Assembly (NCBI RefSeq): GCF_003990645.1
Contig: NZ_RYZK01000002.1
Location: 620,001-684,000 of the forward strand
DNA: 64,000 nucleotides
Source: Shimia sediminis
GTDB taxonomy: Bacteria; Pseudomonadota; Alphaproteobacteria; Rhodobacterales; Rhodobacteraceae
Reading direction: 5' to 3'
Shown here: piece after piece, positions 54,142-62,565 of the stretch
How positions within the stretch are numbered: position 1 is the stretch's first letter
How the letters are laid out: each line of letters opens with the position of its first letter
Notes under the pieces: model-generated
Told to the model about the DNA's origin: nothing
What the model saw: only the letters and a program-made list of their open reading frames with translations
Database searches by the model: none
Position numbers and translations under genes: made by a program

Positions 54142-54906
54142 TCAGTTGTGCCCGGAAAGCGAAGCCGAAAGCATCCTGATCGCATCCTCGACGCCATAGC
54201 CTGTCTCAACCAGCTTGCGCAGTTCATACAGGAAGATGTCCTGTTCAAGGATCTTGCGGGCTTCCGCGACATAGCGTTCGCTGGTGGAGCTGTCCTTGCG
54301 CACAAGAATGTAGCGAGACGTTTCAATCCGATCTGTATCCGGGTCATACCAGCTTGAGAAACCTTCAAGCCAGTCATCATTCCGGGTGGACTTCACGACG
54401 AAGGACCCAATACCAAACGGCGCCTTCCAGGCATCAATGTGGTGCAATCCAACGACTGTATTGTGCACAACACGACAGTCCTCGAACTGCTCTTGGCGAT
54501 GATCGGGTGGGTCAATGTTGACCGAACCGCCGGCAACACTGTCCCCGGTTTGGTGAAATGTGGTCTCATCGACGACAATGTAGGGCCGCACACCACGGTC
54601 GGCTTCGATATACAGGCCAAACCAATTGCCTTCGACCGTAATGGCAAACTCGGTTTTCTGGTTCAAAAGATCGGCACGAACGTAACGATCAACCTCATGT
54701 CCCAGAATACTGGCGATCCTGATAAGAGAGGCACAGCGAACTCTGTGCCCCTGTTCAGCGCGCCGTAGCGTCGCAAGCGAAACAGATCCACAAGCCACAA
54801 CAAGAGACTGCTGTGTGTGGCCCGCCTGTTTTCTATCGGCTTTCAGGGCTTCACCGTTCACCTTAACGGAGCCATTCGTATCAGTTCTTTGTTCCATGGT
54901 CGCCAT
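54142..54906 (-). CDS. XRE-type helix-turn-helix regulator with uncharacterised C-terminal domain
   Basis: A 254-residue protein with an N-terminal helix-turn-helix (LKADRKQAGHTQQSLVVACGSVSLATLRRAEQG, about residues 20-52, then CASLIRIASILGHEVDRYV). The remaining ~180 residues (ITVEGNWFGLYIEADRG, GGSVNIDPPDHRQEQFEDCRVVHNTVVGLHHIDAWKAPFGIGSFVVKS) look like a beta-rich sensory or lipocalin-like domain that I do not recognise. The start is uncertain: ATGs at 54906 and 54897, and others upstream, lack a clear ribosome binding site. It lies 185 bases upstream of icd, same strand. Confidence 0.65.
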   Translation of the reverse strand: MATMEQRTDTNGSVKVNGEALKADRKQAGHTQQSLVVACGSVSLATLRRAEQGHRVRCASLIRIASILGHEVDRYVRADLLNQKTEFAITVEGNWFGLYIEADRGVRPYIVVDETTFHQTGDSVAGGSVNIDPPDHRQEQFEDCRVVHNTVVGLHHIDAWKAPFGIGSFVVKSTRNDDWLEGFSSWYDPDTDRIETSRYILVRKDSSTSERYVAEARKILEQDIFLYELRKLVETGYGVEDAIRMLSASLSGHN

Positions 54907-55490
54907 GATTGTCAGTTTTTGCTGAGTACTTTGTAGCACTACTGGGTAATTTTGCATAAGCAATCATTACTCTGTCACCTTCATGCGCGCGACAGAGCAG
55001 CTTAAGTCCTGTATTAAGAAGATCGGTAAGGCTGGAATTTCCGTGAGTGGACCTTTTAAGGCGCGCGTTGTCCCCAGACAGACACGCCTTGATGCTCTGA
55101 CCTGACCTTAATTGGATATCCAATTCCATTTAAGCACCCAGGGCGCACGTTCTCGTGCGCCCTATTGGCATTGACTCAAATCCACACCGCTAACCGGAAA
55201 ACGGCGCGACCACATTTTGCAACAATGACAACCAACAGAAGGGCTACAAATCCCGAGGTCAGCTTCTTCTTGCCTAAAGCCTTTTGCGTTTTTACCGAGT
55301 CAGGGAAAAAGGCAAAATGCCCACCCGCCGTCGGTCTTGTGGGCATTTTGCCTTCAATCTGTGCCTCAGATTAAAGACAAAACGCTTTAGCCCGCGCACG
55401 GTACCGTCTGAGCACGCAAGAGTCGCAAGCACAAGCGTCACCTTACAGGGTTGCCGAAGGCATTGATTCCATTTCCAAATCTGGTGATGG
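54907..55490. other. Gene-poor spacer with a long inverted-repeat element
   Basis: No protein gene is supported with confidence here. An 82-codon frame on the minus strand (54881-55129) starts with ATG but lacks a ribosome binding site and a recognisable family. The right half holds a perfect 16-bp inverted repeat listed separately, a small palindrome ACGGTACCGT near 55.4 kb, and the tRNA-Thr 3' flank. Confidence 0.5.
55274..55390. repeat. Nested inverted repeat (possible structured RNA or palindromic element)
   Basis: The core is AAGGCAAAATGCCCAC (55309-55324) and its exact reverse complement GTGGGCATTTTGCCTT (55339-55354) with a 14-base loop. A second pair, CTAAAGC (55274-55280) and GCTTTAG (55384-55390), encloses it, and AATCTG-TGCCT-CAGATT lies inside the right arm (55356-55372). 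The core lacks a T-run, so it is not a standard terminator, and no gene ends directly before it. Confidence 0.6.
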
Positions 55491-55566
55491 TGGTGCCTCA
55501 AGAGGGACTCGAACCCCCGACCTTGTCCTTACGAAGGACCTGCTCTACCAGCTGAGCTATTGAGGC
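55491..55566 (-). tRNA. tRNA-Thr (anticodon CGT)
   Basis: The reverse strand folds as a 76-nt tRNA: acceptor GCCTCAA/TTGAGGC, D arm GCTCAGCTGGTAGAGC, anticodon loop TTCGTAA with anticodon CGT (reads ACG), T arm GGGGGTTCGAGTCCCTC, discriminator A and an encoded CCA. Confidence 0.93.
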
Positions 55567-55914
55567 GACGCGGACTACTTACTGTTGGCCTGTATTCGTG
55601 GCAAGCAGAATTTGACGCGGCCCCTGCACCTGGGAGGGTTGGTTGGCGCGTATCACATACCTTTGAAGCGGTACGCGCCAGGCGCGACAAAACCCAAACA
55701 CAAGCTACACAATCGCCATAAACTCCGAGCAAGCAGCCCGGATTTAGAAACCATCCGCAAACCTTGGATTTCCAAAACGTGAGAGTGCAAACGGACGTTC
55801 TTTCGGGCTGAATTCACAAGCTTTCCTGCCCGATGCCGAACCGAGCGCAGTCGCATCGCCAAAACCACCTTGCCCCTCGGGGCTTCAGCAGAATTTTCAG
55901 TGTTTTGGAAAAAG
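55567..55914. other. Spacer between the two tRNA genes
   Basis: About 350 bases with short, unconvincing frames only. No family sequence, no strong hairpin and no integrase or attachment-site repeat of the tRNA 3' end is seen. Confidence 0.5.
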
Positions 55915-55990
55915 TGGTGAGCCGTGTAGGATTCGAACCTACGACCCACTGATTAAAAGTCAGTTGCTCTACCAACTGAGCTAACGGCCC
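55915..55990 (-). tRNA. tRNA-Lys (anticodon TTT)
   Basis: The reverse strand folds as a 76-nt tRNA: acceptor GGGCCGT/ACGGCTC (one G-T pair), D arm GCTCAGTTGGTAGAGC, anticodon stem ACTGA with loop CTTTTAA and anticodon TTT, T arm GTAGGTTCGAATCCTAC, discriminator A and an encoded CCA. Confidence 0.95.
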
Positions 55991-56135
55991 ACTCTGTGGC
56001 GCGCTTACTATGCTGAGAGGTGGGCACGGTCAAGGCTGAAATCACAAGAAAAATCGTTTTCATGAATTTCACAAGAATTGACCCAACAGGCTCACCAAGT
56101 CCAAACTCGTTACACATTGTTTGGGAGAACGCGCG

Positions 56136-57791
56136 ATGAAACCCTTTCTCTTTGCCTTACTGGCTTTAGGCATGTCGGCTACGGTCTCGATGGCTGGTCA
56201 GTTAACCTCTGAAAACAACGAATACTGCGACTGGAAGTTCACTGGGCAGATTGAAAAGGGTGACAGCGAGCTGATTGACCGAATTCCGACCGGCAGCTAC
56301 CCATTGCGCCTTTGCGTCGATAGCCCGGGAGGAAGCCTTTCAGAGGGGCTGAAACTCTTCAACCTCCTTTGGGACGTCAACCTGACCACCGCGGTTCTGC
56401 CAGGAGATCGCTGCGAATCGGCCTGTGCCGTTGCTTTTCTGGGTGGCAGCACGCTCGAAGGCACCGATGTCACCCGCCAGATGGATCGCATCATGTGGGT
56501 TGGGTCGCGACTTGGCTTTCACGGCCCCAGCCTGGAGTTGCAAACTGGCCAGTCGTATCAGGACCAGCATCTGAACACTGCATTCAAAACGGCCCTCGAC
56601 GCCGCTGCGCGACTGTTTGAGGTCAACCGGACTCAGGATCGTGGCAGCCGCGCCATGACCGATCATCTTTTGCACCGCTGGCTTAACACCGACCACCGTA
56701 GCATGTACTACATCGACACGGTTGGGGACGCGATCCTGTCTGACATTTCCGTTGGTGGCGTAAACTTTGATGTAAAACTCCGCACTGACCACATCCGTAA
56801 CATCTGTGACAATGTCTATCTCAAGGGCAGCTACCCCGCTGGCTACGGTCTGAGCGCGTCTATCCACCACGGCTTTACCAACACCAAGGACCTGAAAGCT
56901 TCATTAGATGAGGACTATTTTAGCGAGGATCGCGAGGTTTTTGCCGAGATCCGCAACAATGAGCTTCTCGCTTTTGTGGGCGCCTATCCGTCGGCGACCA
57001 AATACCATGTGAACGGTTGCTTTGTGTCTTTCTACTTGGATGGCGTCACAGATTTCAAAGCCGAAGACTACTACCTGCAATCCACGCCTATTTCCGTGCG
57101 CATCGTGTCGTATACCGAGATCCCGGAGAGCGACATCGATGTGTTGACCTGGGCACAGGAACAAAGTGTGCTTCAGGAGCGCTCAATCGATCCGATTTAC
57201 ATGTTCCCCTTTGACATGCCGATCGAGGTTTTGCCCACCAACGAAGAGCATTCCGCGGCCAAGCAACCACAGAGCACATTCAAGAATGACCGCGAAGCGC
57301 AGGGCTGGGTATGGCTACGGTTCCTGACCTATCGCGGGCTTGATCTCCCCGGAGGTGACGTCGAAACTGTGCGCAGTGGGGACATGAACGATTGTGCCAC
57401 AGCTTGTATGAACCGGTCTGACTGTATCGGCTACACCGAAGATAGCTGGAACGGTCTCTGTTTCCTCAAAGGTCAGGGCGCGCTCAGCAGCACGTATCGC
57501 CTGCACCCCAAGGCCTCTACCTACATGCGGCCCGAATTCGCCAACCGCATCGCACAGGACACCCGCCCTGTTGTCATGAAGGGGCGAAAGGGCAAAGGTT
57601 TTGATGGCTACGCCTACCAGACGGTTCAGCTTGGCAGCTACGATTCCTGTGCCACAGCCTGCCTGCAAGAAGAAAGCTGCAAGGCGGTGAACTACCGCGC
57701 CGACAATGCCACCTGCGAAATGCTGGCTGACCCGCCCGAGTATTTTACCATGCAAGGCGTTGAAATGGGCATCAAGGTACAGGCAGACTGA
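56136..57791 (+). CDS. Secreted ClpP/crotonase-fold protein with two PAN-like cysteine modules
   Basis: A 551-residue exported protein. A signal peptide (1-20) is followed by a ClpP-like domain: LCVDSPGGSLSEGLKLFNLL (about 60-78) matches the ClpP SPGG strand-turn-helix, Ser95 in CESACAVAFLGG sits where the nucleophile would be, and His129 in GSRLGFHGPS where the catalytic His would be. The last ~150 residues hold two modules with identical cysteine spacing C-x3-C-x5-C-x11-C (Cys420, 424, 430, 442 and Cys505, 509, 515, 527), as in PAN/Apple domains, which bind protein or carbohydrate. The ATG at 56136 has GGGAG upstream. Peptidase activity is not proven; the acid residue is unclear. Single gene, promoter after tRNA-Lys. 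Confidence 0.75.
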   Translation: MKPFLFALLALGMSATVSMAGQLTSENNEYCDWKFTGQIEKGDSELIDRIPTGSYPLRLCVDSPGGSLSEGLKLFNLLWDVNLTTAVLPGDRCESACAVAFLGGSTLEGTDVTRQMDRIMWVGSRLGFHGPSLELQTGQSYQDQHLNTAFKTALDAAARLFEVNRTQDRGSRAMTDHLLHRWLNTDHRSMYYIDTVGDAILSDISVGGVNFDVKLRTDHIRNICDNVYLKGSYPAGYGLSASIHHGFTNTKDLKASLDEDYFSEDREVFAEIRNNELLAFVGAYPSATKYHVNGCFVSFYLDGVTDFKAEDYYLQSTPISVRIVSYTEIPESDIDVLTWAQEQSVLQERSIDPIYMFPFDMPIEVLPTNEEHSAAKQPQSTFKNDREAQGWVWLRFLTYRGLDLPGGDVETVRSGDMNDCATACMNRSDCIGYTEDSWNGLCFLKGQGALSSTYRLHPKASTYMRPEFANRIAQDTRPVVMKGRKGKGFDGYAYQTVQLGSYDSCATACLQEESCKAVNYRADNATCEMLADPPEYFTMQGVEMGIKVQAD

Positions 57792-57826
57792 CGACTCATA
57801 TTCCTATTCCCGACCAAAAGGCCTAT

Positions 57827-58666
57827 ATGCGCCCCATGATCGCTCGGAAACATACCGGTTTGCCCTTTGAAAAGATGCACGGGCTGGGAAACGACTTTGT
57901 CGTCGTGGATGCGCGTGCGCGTGACATTCCCCTGCCTGAACGTCTGGTCCGCGCCATTGCACACCGCCATTGCGGCGTGGGCTTTGACCAGCTCGCGGTG
58001 ATTTCTTCGGGCAAGCATGACGCGCATCTGACGTTCTATAACGCTGATGGCTCGATCTCGGCGGCTTGCGGCAATGCCACTCGCTGCATCGCCCGCAAGC
58101 TGATGGATGAAACGGGTCTCACGACCCTGCGCCTGACCACCGACCGCGGCCTCTTGATGGCACGTGACGCAGGCGATGGCCTCACCGCCGTCAACATGGG
58201 CCAGCCGCAGTTGAACTGGGACGAAGTCCCCTTGGCCGAGCCCATGGACACGCTGGAGCTGCCCATTGATGGCACGCCCACGGCCACCGGCATGGGCAAT
58301 CCGCATTGCACCTTTTTTGTCGAAGACGCCGAGGCGGTTGACCTTGAAACCTTTGGCGCCGCGCACGAACACCACCCGCTCTACCCACAGCGCACCAATG
58401 TTCAGGTCGCGTCCCTCATCGGTCCCGACCACATCCGCATGCGTGTCTGGGAACGTGGCGTGGGAATCACGCTGGCCTCCGGCTCGTCCTCCTGCGCCAC
58501 CGCCGTCGCCGCCGCCCGTCGTGGCCTCACCGGGCGCAAGGTACAGATCGACCTTGATGGCGGCACGCTCTGGATCAACTGGGCCGAAGACGGCGTCTGG
58601 ATGACCGGCCCGACCATGACCGTCTTTGCCGGTGAATTCTCGCGGGATTTCCTGGAGAGCGTGTGA
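57827..58666 (+). CDS. dapF: Diaminopimelate epimerase
   Basis: A 279-residue PLP-independent racemase that turns LL- into meso-diaminopimelate for lysine and peptidoglycan synthesis. Both active-site cysteines are present: Cys81 in SAACGNATRCIA and Cys223 in GSSSCATAVAAARRG. MHGLGNDFVVVDAR and GMGNPHCTFFV are also diagnostic. An ATG three codons downstream is an alternative start. The stop overlaps mtaB by one base, indicating an operon. Confidence 0.96.
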   Translation: MRPMIARKHTGLPFEKMHGLGNDFVVVDARARDIPLPERLVRAIAHRHCGVGFDQLAVISSGKHDAHLTFYNADGSISAACGNATRCIARKLMDETGLTTLRLTTDRGLLMARDAGDGLTAVNMGQPQLNWDEVPLAEPMDTLELPIDGTPTATGMGNPHCTFFVEDAEAVDLETFGAAHEHHPLYPQRTNVQVASLIGPDHIRMRVWERGVGITLASGSSSCATAVAAARRGLTGRKVQIDLDGGTLWINWAEDGVWMTGPTMTVFAGEFSRDFLESV

Positions 58667-59925
58667 TGTCTGCCGCGCCCAAGTTCACCACGCTTGGCTG
58701 CCGTCTCAACGCCTATGAGACCGAAGCCATGAAGGCCATGTCCGAAGAGGCAGGGCTGGACAACGCCGTGATCGTGAACACCTGCGCCGTGACGGCTGAG
58801 GCCGTGCGCAAAGCGCGTCAGGAAATCCGCAAACTCCGCCGTGACAACCCCGATGCCCGCATCATTGTCACCGGCTGCGCCGCCCAGACCGAGCCTGAAA
58901 CCTTCGCCGCCATGGACGAGGTCGACACTGTTCTGGGCAACACCGAAAAAATGCAGCCCGAGACCTGGGCCGGCATGGCCGCTGATTTCATTGGCGAAAG
59001 CGAAAAGGTCATGGTCGACGACATCATGTCCGTGACCGAGACCGCCAGCCACCTGATCGACGGCTTCGGCACCCGCAGCCGCGCCTATGTACAGGTGCAA
59101 AACGGCTGTGACCACCGCTGCACCTTTTGCATCATCCCCTATGGCCGCGGCAATTCACGTTCCGTGCCCGCGGGCGTCGTGGTCGACCAGATCAAGCGCC
59201 TCGTCGACAAGGGCTTTAACGAAGTCGTGCTGACCGGCGTTGACCTCACATCCTGGGGTGCTGATCTGCCTGCGCAGCCGCGCCTTGGCGATCTGGTTTT
59301 GCGCATCCTGAAACTGGTCCCCGACCTGCCCCGCCTGCGCATCTCGTCGATCGATTCGATCGAAGCCGATGACGCCTTGATGCAGGCCATCGCGACCGAG
59401 CCGCGCCTGATGCCTCACCTGCACCTCTCGCTGCAGCACGGCGACGACATGATCCTGAAACGCATGGCGCGCCGCCACCTGCGCGACGACGCCATCGCCT
59501 TTTGCGAAGAGGCGCGCCACTTACGCCCCGACATGACCTTTGGCGCCGACATCATCGCCGGTTTCCCAACCGAGACCGAAGCGCATTTCGAAAACTCGCT
59601 CAAGCTGGTCACCGATTGCGATCTCACCTGGCTGCACGTCTTCCCCTATTCCAAACGCGAAGGCACCCCGGCGGCCAAGATCCCCAAACAGGTCAACGGC
59701 AATGTCATCAAAGACCGCGCCGCCCGCCTGCGTGCAGCTGGCGATCTTCAGGTTAAAAACCACCTGCAGGCGCAGATTGGCAAAACTCATCATATCCTGA
59801 TGGAAAACGCGCATATGGGCCGTACAGCGCAATTCACCGAAGTGCTTTTTGCGAAGACTCAGGAAGAAGGCCAGATTGTTACCGCACCGATCATCGGCCT
59901 CAATGGCATTCAGCTAACTGCCTGA
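58666..59925 (+). CDS. mtaB: tRNA t6A37 methylthiotransferase MtaB
   Basis: A 419-residue radical-SAM enzyme that adds a methylthio group to t6A at position 37 of tRNAs reading ANN codons. The N-terminal UPF0004 domain has Cys12, Cys40 and Cys71 for one 4Fe-4S cluster, and the radical-SAM motif C-x3-C-x2-C is Cys148, Cys152 and Cys155 (NGCDHRCTFCIIPYGRGNSRS). A short C-terminal TRAM-like segment closes it. Order dapF-mtaB is common in Rhodobacteraceae. Confidence 0.93.
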   Translation: MSAAPKFTTLGCRLNAYETEAMKAMSEEAGLDNAVIVNTCAVTAEAVRKARQEIRKLRRDNPDARIIVTGCAAQTEPETFAAMDEVDTVLGNTEKMQPETWAGMAADFIGESEKVMVDDIMSVTETASHLIDGFGTRSRAYVQVQNGCDHRCTFCIIPYGRGNSRSVPAGVVVDQIKRLVDKGFNEVVLTGVDLTSWGADLPAQPRLGDLVLRILKLVPDLPRLRISSIDSIEADDALMQAIATEPRLMPHLHLSLQHGDDMILKRMARRHLRDDAIAFCEEARHLRPDMTFGADIIAGFPTETEAHFENSLKLVTDCDLTWLHVFPYSKREGTPAAKIPKQVNGNVIKDRAARLRAAGDLQVKNHLQAQIGKTHHILMENAHMGRTAQFTEVLFAKTQEEGQIVTAPIIGLNGIQLTA

Positions 59926-59945
59926 CCGGCGCTCCCGCCATCTTC

Positions 59946-60020
59946 GGCGGCCAGTTGGCCGCCTGCCAGATGTTGGGCATGGCCTCGCTACGCTCGGGCC
60001 GCGACACCCCTGACCCAAAA
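59946..60020. repeat. Intergenic hairpin and repeated 13-mer
   Basis: GGCGGCCA and TGGCCGCC (59946-59963) form a perfect 8-bp arm pair with a 2-base gap. About 40 bases on lies CCCCTGACCCAAA, identical to the 13-mer near 480 at the left end of the window. No T-run follows. Probably a dispersed intergenic repeat of the genome; may also end mtaB transcription. Confidence 0.4.
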
Positions 60021-60081
60021 CCCTTGCCAAGTCGCCCTAAAAGCGATTCAAGTGCTGGCATCACAGGTATGAGGTCATCAC

Positions 60082-60810
60082 ATGTTAGGTTGGAAGCTGT
60101 TTAGCCATTCGGTGCGCATGGTGCTGGTCAATTGGCCTCACGCGCTCAAGATCTCGGTGCCATTGATCCTGTGCAATGTTGTCGCCTTTCTCCTGGCTGG
60201 CCAAGCCATTTTGTCCGGGCTGGACGTCGCAAACCCCGGTGAAGGGGCAGGTGGGCTTTTGCTGGCGTTGCCGTTGATCCTGATCGGATCACTTTGGACC
60301 ATAGTCGCCTGGCACCGTTTCATTCTGCTTGAAGAGTACCCCAAGACCATTCCGCCCCTTCGCTTTGATCGCATACTGTCATACTTTGGAACGTCCTTTG
60401 TTCTTGGGCTATTGATTGGTTTATTGCTGATGATTGGGCTTGGCGTTGGCGCTCTGATTGCTGGTGTGGCACCGATCCTTTTTGCAGTTCTCTCTTTTGC
60501 CGTGACCACGATGGGAATCTGGGTCTTCTATCGGCTCTCTCCCGTTTTGCCCGCCTCGGCCATTGAAAAACCCACCACCATCCGCGAGGCGTGGGAGTCT
60601 ACGGCCGCATTGTCTGGCGCGACATTGATCGCCGCAGCGCTGACCTTTGTGCTCAGCTTCGTGTTGGCCTTTGCGAGCGAACTGCTCGCCGCTGCAATCC
60701 CCGCAACTGCATTGGCCTCTGGGGTGGCATCGAATTGCCTGCTGACCCTGGTTGGTGCCAGCCTCCTCACCACGATCTATGGAGTCGCCATCGAGAAGCG
60801 CGCGCTCTGA
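60082..60810 (+). CDS. Multi-pass inner-membrane protein, function unknown
   Basis: A 242-residue hydrophobic protein with about six predicted transmembrane stretches, in three pairs: VPLILCNVVAFLLAG and LLLALPLILIGSLWTIVAW; FVLGLLIGLLLMIGLG and FAVLSFAVTTMGIWVFY; and two near the C-terminus. A charged loop (HRFILLEEYPKTIPPLRFDRIL) follows helix 2. No active-site motif is recognised. It converges on the Hpt gene with seven bases between the stops. Confidence 0.7.
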   Translation: MLGWKLFSHSVRMVLVNWPHALKISVPLILCNVVAFLLAGQAILSGLDVANPGEGAGGLLLALPLILIGSLWTIVAWHRFILLEEYPKTIPPLRFDRILSYFGTSFVLGLLIGLLLMIGLGVGALIAGVAPILFAVLSFAVTTMGIWVFYRLSPVLPASAIEKPTTIREAWESTAALSGATLIAAALTFVLSFVLAFASELLAAAIPATALASGVASNCLLTLVGASLLTTIYGVAIEKRAL

Positions 60811-60817
60811 GACCGAC

Positions 60818-61138
60818 TTACTGTTCCAGCCCGGCCTGAAATTGTTGTTTCGAAGCCTCGTAACAATCCAGAATCTCGGGAATATCGACAGTTTCAGCTT
60901 TGCCCTCGGACGAAGCGGTCTCACCGGTTTGGCACAGACTTGAAAAGCCACGGAATCCCAGATTCAGCGCGCTGCCCTTGAGGAAATGAAGATCCTCGCC
61001 CAGCGTGTTCATATCCGGAGCTTTGCGCAGCTTGTCTATGACCTGCTCAACCTCTTCCAGGAACAACTCGACCACCTCGGCAAAATCCTCAGCGCCGATT
61101 TCATCCCGCAGTTCATCCACACGTGTCCAGTTGATCAC
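60818..61138 (-). CDS. Histidine phosphotransfer (Hpt) protein
   Basis: A 106-residue all-helical protein. The Hpt motif HFLKGSALNLGF places the phospho-accepting His at residue 51, in the second half of the four-helix bundle. It is a stand-alone domain that relays phosphate between a hybrid kinase and a response regulator. The divergent gene encodes a receiver-PP2C protein 158 bases away, the obvious partner candidate. A CtrA-like box lies between the two. Confidence 0.88.
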   Translation of the reverse strand: MINWTRVDELRDEIGAEDFAEVVELFLEEVEQVIDKLRKAPDMNTLGEDLHFLKGSALNLGFRGFSSLCQTGETASSEGKAETVDIPEILDCYEASKQQFQAGLEQ

Positions 61139-61223
61139 GGCTCTCTCCTATGTCTTGCGGTCAACCTGACAGAAAAGCCTTAACAAATACCGTCTGCCCG
61201 TTTTTGTCTGTGCAATTTTAGAG

Positions 61224-61238
61224 TTCAACGATTGTTAA
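61224..61238. promoter_or_regulatory. CtrA-like box between hpt and the receiver-phosphatase gene
   Basis: TTCA-ACGATTG-TTAA fits TTAA-N7-TTAA with one mismatched and one shifted base in the left half. CGATTGTTAAG (61228-61239 region) is identical to the right part of the fliL/fliF box. It lies about 86 bases from hpt and 59 from the phosphatase gene. Confidence 0.45.
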
Positions 61239-61296
61239 GAGAGAGCACGTAGGTCTGTCGTTCGAGTCCGGTGAACAAGTATGATTTGGGTTTGGT

Positions 61297-62565
61297 GTGC
61301 AGGAAGCGACTGCAAAGGAAGATGTGGCAACACCTGGCGGAGCCATCCGTCGGGTTTTGCTGGTGGACGACAGCCGTTTGCAACGGCGCATTCTCAGCGC
61401 TTCGCTCACGCGCGACGGCTATGAGGTGCTTGAGGCCGAATCCGGCGATCAAGCCCTTGAAATCTGTCGCAAAACACCACCGGACCTCATTCTCAGCGAC
61501 CTTGTAATGCCCGGAATGGACGGGCTCGAGTTCTGCCAGGCCTTTCGCGCCCTGCCGGGGGATCAGTACGGGTATTTTATCCTGCTGACGTCGAAAAGCG
61601 AAAAGGAAGAGGTCGTGCGCGGCCTAGAAGGCGGCGCAGATGACTTTGTGATGAAGCCGGTGAACGCACACGAACTGCGTGCCCGGATCAGCGCCGGAGA
61701 ACGAATCCTGCGCATGCAGAAGGAACTGACAGACAAGAACACGGTCATTTCAGAAACGCTGGACGAATTGCAGCGGCTCTATGATTCGCTCGACAATGAC
61801 CTGATGGAAGCCAAGAAGTTGCAACAATCGCTGGTCCGCGAGCGCTTCCAGGACTTCGGAACCGGCGCGGTATCGCTGGAGTTGCGATCATCGGGCCATG
61901 TTGGCGGCGATCTCGTTGGCCAATACCGGATCAGCGACAGCCTTGTTGGTCTTTATGCCATTGACGTATCCGGACACGGCATCAGCTCGGCCTTGATAAC
62001 TGCACGGCTCGCAGGTTACCTGTCGTCTTCTTCGGTGGAACAGAACGTGGCCCTCCAGTTGTTGCCGGACGGCACCCAATCCTACGTCCCCCCGAACGAG
62101 GTCATAGCCACGCTCAATCGCATCATCATGGAAGAGATGGAAACTGAGCATTACTTTACGATGCTGCTTGCGATCGTTGATTTGCAGACCGGACACCTTG
62201 AAATGGCTCAGGCAGGGCACCCGCACCCGGTGATCCTGCGCGCTGACGGCACAATCGAACAGGATGGGCCGGGTGGCCTGCCGGTCGGCCTGATTGAGGG
62301 GGCAGAATTCAGCCCCTTCGAAGAATGTCTGAACCCCGGCGACCGTCTGTTGGTGCTGTCGGACGGGGTGACCGAATGCCCGGGTGCCTCGGGGGACATG
62401 TTGGGAGAAGACGGGCTGACCGAAATGCTGGGCGATCTCAAGGACCAGAGCATCGAAACCATGCTTGAAACGTTGATCTGGCAGCTTGGAGAGTTTTCTG
62501 GTGGCGCCAGCTTCCCGGATGACATTTCGGGCATCCTGTTCGAATACCGCGGTCCATGGCTCTAG
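61297..62565 (+). CDS. Response regulator with PP2C (SpoIIE/RsbU-type) phosphatase output
   Basis: A 422-residue cytoplasmic regulator. The receiver domain has acidic Asp24/Asp25, phospho-acceptor Asp68 (LILSDLVMPGMDG), Thr98 and Lys120. A coiled-coil linker (about 135-185) leads to a SpoIIE-type PP2C domain with metal-binding Asp205 (GHVGGDLVGQY) and Asp223 (AIDVSGHG) and a C-terminal LSDGVTE motif. Such proteins dephosphorylate anti-anti-sigma factors; RbaY of Rhodobacter capsulatus has this architecture and acts in the RbaVW partner-switch that affects gene-transfer-agent release. No rbaV/rbaW pair is in the window. GTG start, with ATG absent nearby. Confidence 0.87.
   Translation: MQEATAKEDVATPGGAIRRVLLVDDSRLQRRILSASLTRDGYEVLEAESGDQALEICRKTPPDLILSDLVMPGMDGLEFCQAFRALPGDQYGYFILLTSKSEKEEVVRGLEGGADDFVMKPVNAHELRARISAGERILRMQKELTDKNTVISETLDELQRLYDSLDNDLMEAKKLQQSLVRERFQDFGTGAVSLELRSSGHVGGDLVGQYRISDSLVGLYAIDVSGHGISSALITARLAGYLSSSSVEQNVALQLLPDGTQSYVPPNEVIATLNRIIMEEMETEHYFTMLLAIVDLQTGHLEMAQAGHPHPVILRADGTIEQDGPGGLPVGLIEGAEFSPFEECLNPGDRLLVLSDGVTECPGASGDMLGEDGLTEMLGDLKDQSIETMLETLIWQLGEFSGGASFPDDISGILFEYRGPWL

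Noticed and set aside
54881-55129. Possible 82-residue protein upstream of the XRE-type gene
   Set aside because: No ribosome binding site, no recognised family, and it overlaps the start of the XRE-type gene; kept only as a remark on the spacer.
55165-55374. 69-codon frame across the inverted repeat
   Set aside because: It runs through a perfect hairpin and has no family features; better explained as structure than as protein.
55491-55990. tRNA genes as an integration site for a genomic island
   Set aside because: No integrase gene and no direct repeat of a tRNA 3' end was seen on either side.
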